This document shows, in pieces, positions 7,332 to 12,618 of a stretch of 13,566 nt of DNA. The stretch comes from Nocardioides sp. (GTDB lineage Bacteria; Actinomycetota; Actinomycetes; Propionibacteriales; Nocardioidaceae): assembly GCA_021166815.1 (NCBI GenBank), contig JAJPEO010000125.1:1-13566 (forward strand), in the 5' to 3' direction. A program made the position numbers and the translations under genes. The notes below the pieces were generated by a model. It worked only from the letters and a program-made list of their open reading frames with translations. It did not search any database and had not been told where the DNA came from. The number at the start of each line of letters is the position of its first letter. Position 1 is the stretch's first letter.

Positions 7332-7347
7332 GTTACCGACGGGTAAC
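7332..7347. promoter_or_regulatory. Inverted-repeat operator candidate upstream of DUF2461 gene
   Basis: GTTACC-GACG-GGTAAC is a perfect 6-bp inverted repeat with a 4-nt spacer. It lies just upstream of the TAGGGT -10, at about -39 to -24 from the predicted start, where a bound repressor would block polymerase. The architecture matches the imperfect repeat at 10512-10527. A TetR-type regulator is a guess. Confidence 0.5.
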
Positions 7348-7358
7348 CACGGTCCCCC

Positions 7359-7364
7359 TAGGGT
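7359..7364 (+). promoter_or_regulatory. -10 element for leaderless DUF2461 transcript
   Basis: TAGGGT is followed by 6 nt and the GTG at 7371, with no ribosome binding site. It marks the start of the DUF2461-GNAT transcription unit. Confidence 0.68.
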
Positions 7365-7370
7365 GGCACC

Positions 7371-8042
7371 GTGACGTTCACCGGCTTCCCCGTCGCGGCC
7401 CTGGACTTCTACGACGACCTCGAGATGGACAACACGAGATCGTTCTGGGAGGCCCACAAGGCCGTCTACAAGGACGCCGTACGAGCCCCGATGACCGCCC
7501 TGTGCGAGGCGCTCGCGCCCGAGTTCGGCACGGCCAAGGTGTTCCGCCCCTACCGCGACGTGCGGTTCGCCAAGGACAAGACGCCCTACAAGACCCACCA
7601 GGGCGCCTTCGTCGCCGCCGCGCAGGCGACCGGCTGGTACGTCGAGATCTCCGCACGCGGCACCCGCGTGGGCGCCGGCTTCTACGACGCGGACAGCAAG
7701 CGGCTGGCCGCGCTGCGCGACGCGATGGCCGACGAGCGGACGGGCACCCGACTCGACACGTTGCTGCGCGGCTACGAGCGCGACGGCTGGGAGATCGGTG
7801 GCGACCGGCTCAAGACCGCCCCGCGCGGCCACGACAAGGACCACCCCCGCATCCACCTGCTGCGGCACCGCCAGCTCTTCGTCGGCCGCGACTACGGGTT
7901 CGAGGCCGAGGACATCGGCCCGGACCTGCTCGACCGCGTACGCACCGACTGGCAGACTCTGCGACCGCTGGTGGAATGGCTGGCCGCGGTGCCCGACGAA
8001 CCCACCGATCGCGCGACCCGCACCCCTGGAGGAGCGTCATGA
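7371..8042 (+). CDS. DUF2461 family protein
   Basis: The 223-residue product matches the DUF2461 (TIGR02453) family, whose biochemical role is unknown. Recognisable parts are the N-terminal FTGFPVAALDFYDDLEMDNTRSFWEAHK and the strongly conserved block FRPYRDVRFAKDKTPYKTHQG (residues 57-77). Also present are GWYVEISARGTRVGAGFYDAD and the C-terminal HLLRHRQLFVGRDYG. No signal peptide or membrane segment is seen. Length is typical. The GTG start is fixed by the -10 element 6 nt upstream and by the conserved MTFTGFP opening. The final TGA overlaps the start of the GNAT gene by 4 nt (ATGA), so the two are translationally coupled. An inverted repeat at 7332-7347 may control the pair. Confidence 0.9.
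   Translation: MTFTGFPVAALDFYDDLEMDNTRSFWEAHKAVYKDAVRAPMTALCEALAPEFGTAKVFRPYRDVRFAKDKTPYKTHQGAFVAAAQATGWYVEISARGTRVGAGFYDADSKRLAALRDAMADERTGTRLDTLLRGYERDGWEIGGDRLKTAPRGHDKDHPRIHLLRHRQLFVGRDYGFEAEDIGPDLLDRVRTDWQTLRPLVEWLAAVPDEPTDRATRTPGGAS
8028..8034 (+). promoter_or_regulatory. Ribosome binding site of the GNAT gene
   Basis: GGAGGAG lies 4 nt before the ATG at 8039, inside the end of the DUF2461 coding region. It supports independent or coupled initiation at the ATGA overlap and fixes the GNAT start. Confidence 0.7.
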
Positions 8043-8767
8043 CGATCGACGAGGTCATCCTGAAGGACGGCACGCCGGGCATGGTCTGGCCGCTGCTGCC
8101 GACCGACCGCGCACGTCTGGCGGAGGAGTTCGAGAAGCTGTCGCCGGAGACGCGGCGGCACCGCTTCCTCGCCCCGGTGGTCCACCTCTCCGACGCGATG
8201 CTCAAGCAGCTGGTCGACGACGTGGACGGCATCGACCATGTCGCCCTGGTCCTGGTCGCCGAGGTCGAGGAGGACGTCTACGACCCGGTGGGCATCGCCC
8301 GGATGGTCCGCTACCCCGAGACCCCCGACGCCGCTGACCTCGCCGTGACGGTCCGCGACGCATGGCAGGGGCGGGGCGTGGCGACGGCCCTGCTCGACGT
8401 CCTCGCGCGGCGCCGGCCCGAGGGCGTGACCCACGTGATCACCGAGGTCGCGTGCGACAACCCTGCGTCGCTGGCGATGCTGCGGCGCCTCGGACCGACC
8501 CAGACCAAGGACAACGGCTTCGGCGCGTACGACGTCATCGTCGACCTCGACGGCAACGGTCCGCACCCCGAGGCCGACGAGGCCACGACGCGACTGCACT
8601 CCGCACTGGCAGGGCCCAGGCGCGCCGACCTGCGCATGCGCGACCTGGTGTGCAGCTGGTTCGCGCCGGTCGGTGAGCCGGCGAGCCGCGAGCGCGAGGC
8701 CGAGGAGGAGACGCCCGAGGAGATCGCCGCCGAGGTGCAGGCGATCGAGGATCAGCTCCTGCGATAG
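8039..8767 (+). CDS. GNAT family N-acetyltransferase
   Basis: The 242-residue product has a GNAT fold: residues 32-60 (EKLSPETRRHRFLAPVVHLSD) form the start typical of GNAT domains related to protein lysine acetyltransferases. Residues 100-125 carry motif A with the acetyl-CoA pyrophosphate loop QGRGVA (110-115). Residues 136-150 (EVACDNPASLAMLRRLG) are the conserved motif B region. The last 60 residues form an acidic, probably helical extension beyond the domain. Similarity to the mycobacterial Pat acetyltransferase domain is suggestive, but there is no cyclic-nucleotide domain. The acceptor is unknown. The gene is coupled to DUF2461 by ATGA with a strong GGAGG. Its 3' end overlaps the convergent KSI-like gene by 16 bp. 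Confidence 0.9.
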   Translation: MTIDEVILKDGTPGMVWPLLPTDRARLAEEFEKLSPETRRHRFLAPVVHLSDAMLKQLVDDVDGIDHVALVLVAEVEEDVYDPVGIARMVRYPETPDAADLAVTVRDAWQGRGVATALLDVLARRRPEGVTHVITEVACDNPASLAMLRRLGPTQTKDNGFGAYDVIVDLDGNGPHPEADEATTRLHSALAGPRRADLRMRDLVCSWFAPVGEPASREREAEEETPEEIAAEVQAIEDQLLR

Positions 8768-9246
8768 GTCGCCATCGCACGCTCGGGCTCCCAGAAGGCC
8801 CGCATCGACTGCACCAACCCGGCGTCGTCGACGGTGTAGACCATCACCAGGTCGGTGTCGACCTGGCCGCCGTCCTCGAAGGTCGTGGTGATCGTGCCGA
8901 CGTTGGCGCAGGTGTTGCTGCCCGGGTTGGCGTGGCTGTCGGTGATGTGGAAGCGGAAGCTCGCGATGGGGGCGATCGCCGCGTCCCAGAACGCCCGGAT
9001 GCCGTCGTGGCCGTGATGCCCGCGCCCCTCGGGGTCGAACATCGACGGCCCGACCGGGTCCTCGATCACCGCGTCCGGGGCGTAGTGGGCGACCCAGTCC
9101 TCGAAGACCCCGGCCGCGACGGCCGCGTACGAGTTCTGCGACGCCCGGCGGGCGGGGTGGTCGTCGTTGGGGGCCTCCCAGACGATCGCGTCGCAGGTCT
9201 CGCTGGGCATGGGCCGCCCCTGGGGCGCCGTCTCCGCGGAGTTCAT
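8752..9246 (-). CDS. NTF2/SnoaL-fold protein, probable delta5-3-ketosteroid isomerase
   Basis: The 164-residue product has the NTF2-like cone fold. Three residues line up by eye with the catalytic set of bacterial ketosteroid isomerases. Asp63 in VIEDPVGP corresponds to the base Asp38/40. Tyr40 in SQNSY is 23 residues before it, corresponding to Tyr14/16. Asp132 in TDLVMVY, followed by SMRAFW, corresponds to Asp99/103. The EDPVGPS..DPEG.G stretch resembles KstR-regulon proteins of mycobacteria and rhodococci. Such enzymes move the double bond of delta5-3-ketosteroids to delta4 in sterol breakdown. Compared with classical enzymes it has about 25 extra N-terminal residues. ATG 9246 is chosen because TAGGGT lies 7 nt upstream; a GTG at 9264 is inside the promoter. 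A perfect KstR-type site overlaps the -35 region. A generic SnoaL-like enzyme remains the alternative. Confidence 0.85.
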   Translation of the reverse strand: MNSAETAPQGRPMPSETCDAIVWEAPNDDHPARRASQNSYAAVAAGVFEDWVAHYAPDAVIEDPVGPSMFDPEGRGHHGHDGIRAFWDAAIAPIASFRFHITDSHANPGSNTCANVGTITTTFEDGGQVDTDLVMVYTVDDAGLVQSMRAFWEPERAMATYRRS

Positions 9247-9253
9247 GGACGCG

Positions 9254-9259
9254 ACCCTA
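9254..9259 (-). promoter_or_regulatory. -10 element for leaderless KSI-like transcript
   Basis: On the minus strand TAGGGT is followed by 7 nt and the ATG at 9246. There is no ribosome binding site at the usual position. The KstR-type palindrome is 8 nt further upstream, over the -35 region. Confidence 0.65.
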
Positions 9260-9267
9260 CCCACTCC

Positions 9268-9281
9268 TGGAACGTGTTCTA
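9268..9281. promoter_or_regulatory. KstR-type operator (cholesterol regulon)
   Basis: TGGAACGTGTTCTA matches every fixed position of the KstR consensus TNNAACNNGTTNNA, known from the TetR-family repressor of cholesterol catabolism in mycobacteria and rhodococci. It overlaps the expected -35 region of the leftward KSI-like gene, the classic place for repression. KstR responds to a 3-oxo-cholestenoic acid CoA thioester in known systems. The rightward gene at 9383 is about 100 bp away and is a less likely target. Confidence 0.75.
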
Positions 9282-9370
9282 GATGAGGTGGCCCGCGAAT
9301 TTCCCGGGCTCTTCGCCCCCGGCAGGCCCGTTCGGCGCCTGGCGTTCACCGCTCCGACACCCTCGGCGCC

Positions 9371-9376
9371 GATGCT
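9371..9376 (+). promoter_or_regulatory. Weak -10-like element before the gene at 9383
   Basis: GATGCT keeps A2 and T6 of the -10 consensus and lies 6 nt before the ATG at 9383. There is no Shine-Dalgarno sequence (GGGGCC is not one), so a leaderless mRNA is again plausible, but the hexamer is weaker than others in the window. Confidence 0.35.
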
Positions 9377-9382
9377 GGGGCC

Positions 9383-9934
9383 ATGGCCAAGAACCTCGCC
9401 TTCCTCCACCTGGGTCCCCGCGTCATCGGAGTCGACGCGCCCCACGAGGCACTCCAGCTCGGCGACACGCTCGCCGCAGCCGGCCTGGCGGTCCCGCAGA
9501 TCTCCAGCGAGCGCATGTCGTACGCAGACCTGGAGATCCGGCGGCGCCACACCGAGGCCGGCCTCACCCGCAAGGCCGTGGAGGGAGCCTGGGCCGACGT
9601 GTGCCGCAAGCTCTACAAGGCGAGGTCCGACGTCGTCGTCAGCCAGCCGGGCTTCCTGGACGCCCCGCTGCACCAGGCGGCCCTGGCGCTCGACGGGCTC
9701 TTCGGCTTCAAGGTCCACCTCGTCCTCACCCCGGCGGTCGTTCCCGCCGACCCGGCCGCCCTGCTGGGCCCGTGGGCCGAGCTGGTCACCAGGCCGGAGC
9801 GGATCCACGTCGTGCCTGTCGGCGAGGGGCTCTCGCCGCTCGACTTCAGCCGCGAGGTGGTCAGGGTCGCCGAGCGGGTGCGTCGCGAGCGGGAGGCGAG
9901 GCGGTTCCTCAAGCGGGCTCGCCGCGCTGCGTGA
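9383..9934 (+). CDS. Hypothetical protein resembling a degenerate sulfotransferase-like P-loop protein
   Basis: I do not recognise a named family with confidence. The 183-residue product opens with LAFLHLGPRVIGVDAPHEAL. This recalls the FLHIGPPKTGTTYLQ opening of actinobacterial sulfotransferase-like proteins, but the phosphate-binding K-T-G-T-T residues are missing (GPRVIGVD, 11-18). Further parts fit the same layout: a tryptophan-containing helix (about 65-80), VVVSQPGF (84-91) and FKVHLVLTP (109-117). The tail (165-183) is very rich in arginine and alanine and predicted helical. No signal peptide or membrane segment is seen. The likely reading is a non-catalytic or repurposed relative; an unrelated fold is possible. 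It converges on the Rrf2 gene with a 34-nt gap. Confidence 0.75.
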   Translation: MAKNLAFLHLGPRVIGVDAPHEALQLGDTLAAAGLAVPQISSERMSYADLEIRRRHTEAGLTRKAVEGAWADVCRKLYKARSDVVVSQPGFLDAPLHQAALALDGLFGFKVHLVLTPAVVPADPAALLGPWAELVTRPERIHVVPVGEGLSPLDFSREVVRVAERVRREREARRFLKRARRAA

Positions 9935-9968
9935 GCGTGGCGTACGGCCCTCAGCGGGGCGGGCGACC

Positions 9969-10433
9969 TCAGTGGGGCAGCCAGGCGTCCTCGTCGTCGG
10001 TGAGGGCGGCGACCTCGGCCGGCAGCGCTCGGTCGGCGAGGTGGCGGATGGTGACGCGCTCGAAGACGTCGCGCAGCGAGCGGCGCGCGGCGATCCACAC
10101 GTGCTGCAGCTCCTCGGCGGACTCGTTGTAGTCGACCGCCTCGGGCCGCAGGCCGTAGACCGAGACGAGCGGCCCGTCGACCGCGCGGATCACGTCGGCC
10201 ACCGAGACCTGCTCGGGCGAGCGGGCGAAGCGCCAGCCTCCCGCCTTGCCGCGTACGGAGACCAGGACGTCGGCCTTGCGCAGGTCGCCCAGGATCGCCT
10301 GCAGGAACCCGTGGGGGATGTCCTGGGCCTTGCCGAGCGCCTCCGCGCTCACGGGTCCGCCGTCACCGCCGTCGCGCAGGGCGATCTCGATGAGCGCCCT
10401 GAGGGCGTAGTCGGACTTGGCTGAGACGCGCAC
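9969..10433 (-). CDS. Rrf2 family transcriptional regulator without cysteines
   Basis: The 154-residue product is an Rrf2-type winged-helix regulator. The family opening MRVSAKSDYALRALIEIA is followed by the helix-turn-helix (about 27-57, VSAEALGKAQDIPHGFLQAILGDLRKA). Next come the wing VRGKAGGWRFARSPEQVSVADVIRAVDGPL (60-89) and a C-terminal dimerisation helix. IscR, NsrR and RsrR ligate an iron-sulfur cluster through cysteines near residues 90-110; this protein has no cysteine anywhere, so it is either a non-cluster regulator or senses something else. The GTG start lies 6 nt after GAAACT without a ribosome binding site. It is divergent from the acyl-CoA dehydrogenase gene with 180 bp between start codons, which makes that gene a possible target. 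Confidence 0.92.
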   Translation of the reverse strand: MRVSAKSDYALRALIEIALRDGGDGGPVSAEALGKAQDIPHGFLQAILGDLRKADVLVSVRGKAGGWRFARSPEQVSVADVIRAVDGPLVSVYGLRPEAVDYNESAEELQHVWIAARRSLRDVFERVTIRHLADRALPAEVAALTDDEDAWLPH

Positions 10434-10439
10434 GGCGCC

Positions 10440-10445
10440 AGTTTC
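10440..10445 (-). promoter_or_regulatory. Weak -10-like element before the Rrf2 gene
   Basis: On the minus strand GAAACT is followed by 6 nt and the GTG start at 10433. It keeps A2 and T6 of the consensus and there is no Shine-Dalgarno sequence, in line with the leaderless pattern elsewhere. Confidence 0.4.
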
Positions 10446-10511
10446 CCAGAACTGCGAGAAAGATGTGACTTAGACCTTGTTGCATCTGGACCCACTGCGA
10501 GGCACACTGAT

Positions 10512-10527
10512 GTTACTGGTGAGTAGC
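10512..10527. promoter_or_regulatory. Inverted-repeat operator candidate upstream of the acyl-CoA dehydrogenase gene
   Basis: GTTACTGGTGAGTAGC holds TACT-N4-AGTA and agrees with the perfect repeat at 7332-7347 at 11 of 16 positions, with the same spacing. It lies about 90 nt before the dehydrogenase start. A GATGTT hexamer (10509-10514) overlapping it could be the -10, in which case a bound protein would repress. A short inverted repeat AGCAGCC/GGCTGCT follows at 10525-10539. The regulator is not identified. Confidence 0.45.
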
Positions 10528-10602
10528 AGCCAGGCTGCTGCGCCCTGAACACGGGCCGTTCTCCACACCGGACCATCTCCCCATCGGCCCCTGACACGGA
10601 AC

Positions 10603-10609
10603 AGGTGGA
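10603..10609 (+). promoter_or_regulatory. Ribosome binding site of the acyl-CoA dehydrogenase gene
   Basis: AGGTGGA lies 4 nt before the GTG at 10614. It supports that start, which gives the family-typical opening [17 protein letters not shown], over the in-frame GTG at 10605 that lies within the site itself. Confidence 0.6.
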
Positions 10610-10613
10610 AGCT

Positions 10614-12494
10614 GTGAGCCACTACAAGACCAATCTCCGCGACATCGAGTTCAACCTCTTCGAGGTGCTCGGTCGCGACGAGATCCTCGGCGCCGGGCCC
10701 TTCAGTGAGGTCGACGGCGAGAGCGCCCGCGAGATCCTCCGCGAGGTCGAGCGCCTCGCCCGCGAGGACGTCGCCGCCTCCTACGAGGACAGCGACCGCA
10801 ACCCGCCCGTCTTCGACCCCAAGACCCACACCGCCCCGGTCTCGGAGTCGTTCAAGGCCAGTTACCAGGCCTGGATGGACGCGGAGTTCTGGCGCCTGCA
10901 GATCAACGCCGACCTCGGCGGCACGCCCGCCCCCGCCTCGCTCAACTGGGGCATCAACGAGATGGTGCTCGGCGCCAACGCGCCCGTGCACATGTACGCC
11001 GCCGGCCCGCCGTTCGCCGGCGTCGTGTGGAACAACGCCAACGGTGTCGAGCGCGACAAGCGCGTCGCCCAGATCATGGTCGAGCGCCAGTGGGGCTGCA
11101 CCATGGTCCTGACCGAGCCCGACGCGGGCTCAGACGTGGGCGCCGGCCGCGCCAAGGCGGTCCCCAACGAGGACGGCTCCTGGAACATCACCGGCGTGAA
11201 GCGCTTCATCACCAGCGCCGAGCACGACATGAGCGAGAACATCATGCACCTGGTCCTCGCGCGCCCCGAGGGCGTCGAGGGCGCCGGCGGCCCGGGCACC
11301 AAGGGCCTGTCGCTGTTCTGGATGCCGAAGTGGCACTTCGACCACGAGACCGGTGAGCTCACCGGCGAGCGCAACGGCGTCTATGTCACCAACGTCGAGC
11401 ACAAGATGGGCATCAAGGTGTCCAACACGTGCGAGGTCACCTTCGGCGACCCGCAGGTCGGCGGCGGCGAGCCCGCCAAGGGCTGGCTGCTCGGCGAGGT
11501 CCACGACGGCATCGCCCAGATGTTCGACGTCATCGAGAACGCCCGCATGATGGTCGGCACCAAGGCCATCGCGACCCTGTCGACGGGCTACCTCAACGCG
11601 CTCGAGTACGCCAAGGAGCGTGTCCAGGGCGCCGACCTCACCCAGTCGGCGGACAAGACCGCCCCCCGCGTGACGATCACCCACCACCCCGACGTGCGTC
11701 GCTCGCTGATGACCCAGAAGGCCTTCGCCGAGGCGATGCGCGCCCTGGTGCTCTACACCGCGTCGTGGCAGGACCAGGTCCAGCTGCACGTCCACAACGA
11801 GACCGTCGGCTCCGACGAGCACAAGCTCGCCGTGGCGGTCAACGACCTGCTCCTGCCGATCGTCAAGGGCTACGGCTCCGAGCGCTCCTGGGTGCTGCTC
11901 GGCACCGAGTCGCTGCAGACCTTCGGCGGCTCCGGCTTCCTGCAGGAGTACCCCCTCGAGCAGTACGTCCGCGACGCCAAGATCGACACCCTCTACGAGG
12001 GCACCACCGCGATCCAGGGCCAGGACTTCTTCTTCCGCAAGATCGTGAAGGACCAGGGCCGCGCCCTGGGCCACCTCGCCAAGGAGATCGAGGCGTTCAT
12101 CGCCGCCGAGTCCGGCGACGACCGCCTCAAGAACGAGCGGGCGCTGCTGGCCAAGGCCCTCGAGGACGCCAACGCCATCGTCGGCCACATGATCAACGAC
12201 CTCATGTCGTCGCAGGAGGAGATCAAGAACATCTACAAGGTGGGCCTCAACACCACCCGCCTGCTGATGGTCCTGGGCGACGTGGTCTGCGGCTGGCTGC
12301 TGCTGCGCGGCGCCGAGGTCGCGCTGGGCAAGCTCGCCGGCGACGTCTCCGACAAGGACAAGCTGTTCTACGAGGGCAAGGTCGCCGCGGCGCAGTTCTT
12401 CGCCGCGACCAACCTGCCCCGCCTCACCTCGGAGCGGGCGATCGCCGAGGCCACCGGCCTGGAGCTGATGGACCTCGACGAGGGCGCGTTCTGA
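10614..12494 (+). CDS. fadE5: Acyl-CoA dehydrogenase, FadE5 type
   Basis: The 626-residue product closely resembles mycobacterial FadE5, an FAD-dependent acyl-CoA dehydrogenase that introduces the alpha-beta double bond in the first step of beta-oxidation. Recognisable parts in order: [17 protein letters not shown] at the start, [12 protein letters not shown], the FAD/substrate motif [13 protein letters not shown] (about 164-176), GVKRFITS, and the long conserved block [33 protein letters not shown]. Later come [43 protein letters not shown] and the catalytic base Glu462 in LYEGTTAIQ. An extra C-terminal helical domain ends in MDLDEGAF, as in FadE5. The size exceeds classical 380-residue dehydrogenases but is normal for this subgroup. 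The start is GTG 10614. The TGA stop lies inside the first copy of the repeat array at 12492. The symbol follows the mycobacterial homologue. Confidence 0.95.
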   Translation: MSHYKTNLRDIEFNLFEVLGRDEILGAGPFSEVDGESAREILREVERLAREDVAASYEDSDRNPPVFDPKTHTAPVSESFKASYQAWMDAEFWRLQINADLGGTPAPASLNWGINEMVLGANAPVHMYAAGPPFAGVVWNNANGVERDKRVAQIMVERQWGCTMVLTEPDAGSDVGAGRAKAVPNEDGSWNITGVKRFITSAEHDMSENIMHLVLARPEGVEGAGGPGTKGLSLFWMPKWHFDHETGELTGERNGVYVTNVEHKMGIKVSNTCEVTFGDPQVGGGEPAKGWLLGEVHDGIAQMFDVIENARMMVGTKAIATLSTGYLNALEYAKERVQGADLTQSADKTAPRVTITHHPDVRRSLMTQKAFAEAMRALVLYTASWQDQVQLHVHNETVGSDEHKLAVAVNDLLLPIVKGYGSERSWVLLGTESLQTFGGSGFLQEYPLEQYVRDAKIDTLYEGTTAIQGQDFFFRKIVKDQGRALGHLAKEIEAFIAAESGDDRLKNERALLAKALEDANAIVGHMINDLMSSQEEIKNIYKVGLNTTRLLMVLGDVVCGWLLLRGAEVALGKLAGDVSDKDKLFYEGKVAAAQFFAATNLPRLTSERAIAEATGLELMDLDEGAF

Positions 12495-12604
12495 CCGGGC
12501 ACGTCTCCGCACCCGAATCACACTGACCGGGCACTTCTCCGCATCCACCATGCGGAGAAGTGCCCGGTCGGCATTTCCAGCGTGCGGAGAAGTGCCCGGT
12601 CGGC
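12492..12604. repeat. Four-copy symmetric repeat array between fadE5 and the P450 gene
   Basis: A 20-bp unit, TGACCGGGCACTTCTCCGCA, occurs forward at 12492-12511 (one mismatch, G for T) and 12524-12543. It occurs inverted, as 19 bp, at 12551-12569 and 12583-12601. The two forward copies begin 32 bp apart, and so do the two inverted copies. Both inverted copies continue with GGC, making a 22-bp direct repeat. The TGA of copy 1 is the dehydrogenase stop codon. No ORF or transposase is associated. It could be an extragenic palindromic element, a recombination remnant or a bidirectional attenuator. Confidence 0.85.
12525..12569. terminator. 19-bp perfect hairpin in the repeat array (terminator candidate)
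   Basis: The two inner repeat copies pair perfectly over 19 bp (12525-12543 with 12551-12569) around a 7-nt loop, TCCACCA. It lies 31 nt after the dehydrogenase stop, a good place for a terminator or an mRNA-stabilising hairpin. No U-tract follows on either strand. Confidence 0.55.
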
Positions 12605-12606
12605 GC

Positions 12607-12612
12607 TAGCCG
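12607..12612 (+). promoter_or_regulatory. Weak -10-like element before the P450 gene
   Basis: TAGCCG has T1 and A2 of the -10 consensus but not T6, and lies 6 nt before the GTG at 12619. There is no ribosome binding site. The spacing matches the other leaderless starts, the sequence only partly. Confidence 0.3.
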
Positions 12613-12618
12613 TTCGGG

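Noticed and set aside
9283..10131. Open frames on the plus strand starting at 9283 and 9288
   Set aside because: Proline/arginine-rich shadows of the gene at 9383 that run on into the antisense of the Rrf2 gene. They have no recognisable motif.
12492..12604. CRISPR-like array
   Set aside because: Units are in both orientations with only four copies, spacers are 7-13 nt, and no cas genes are present.
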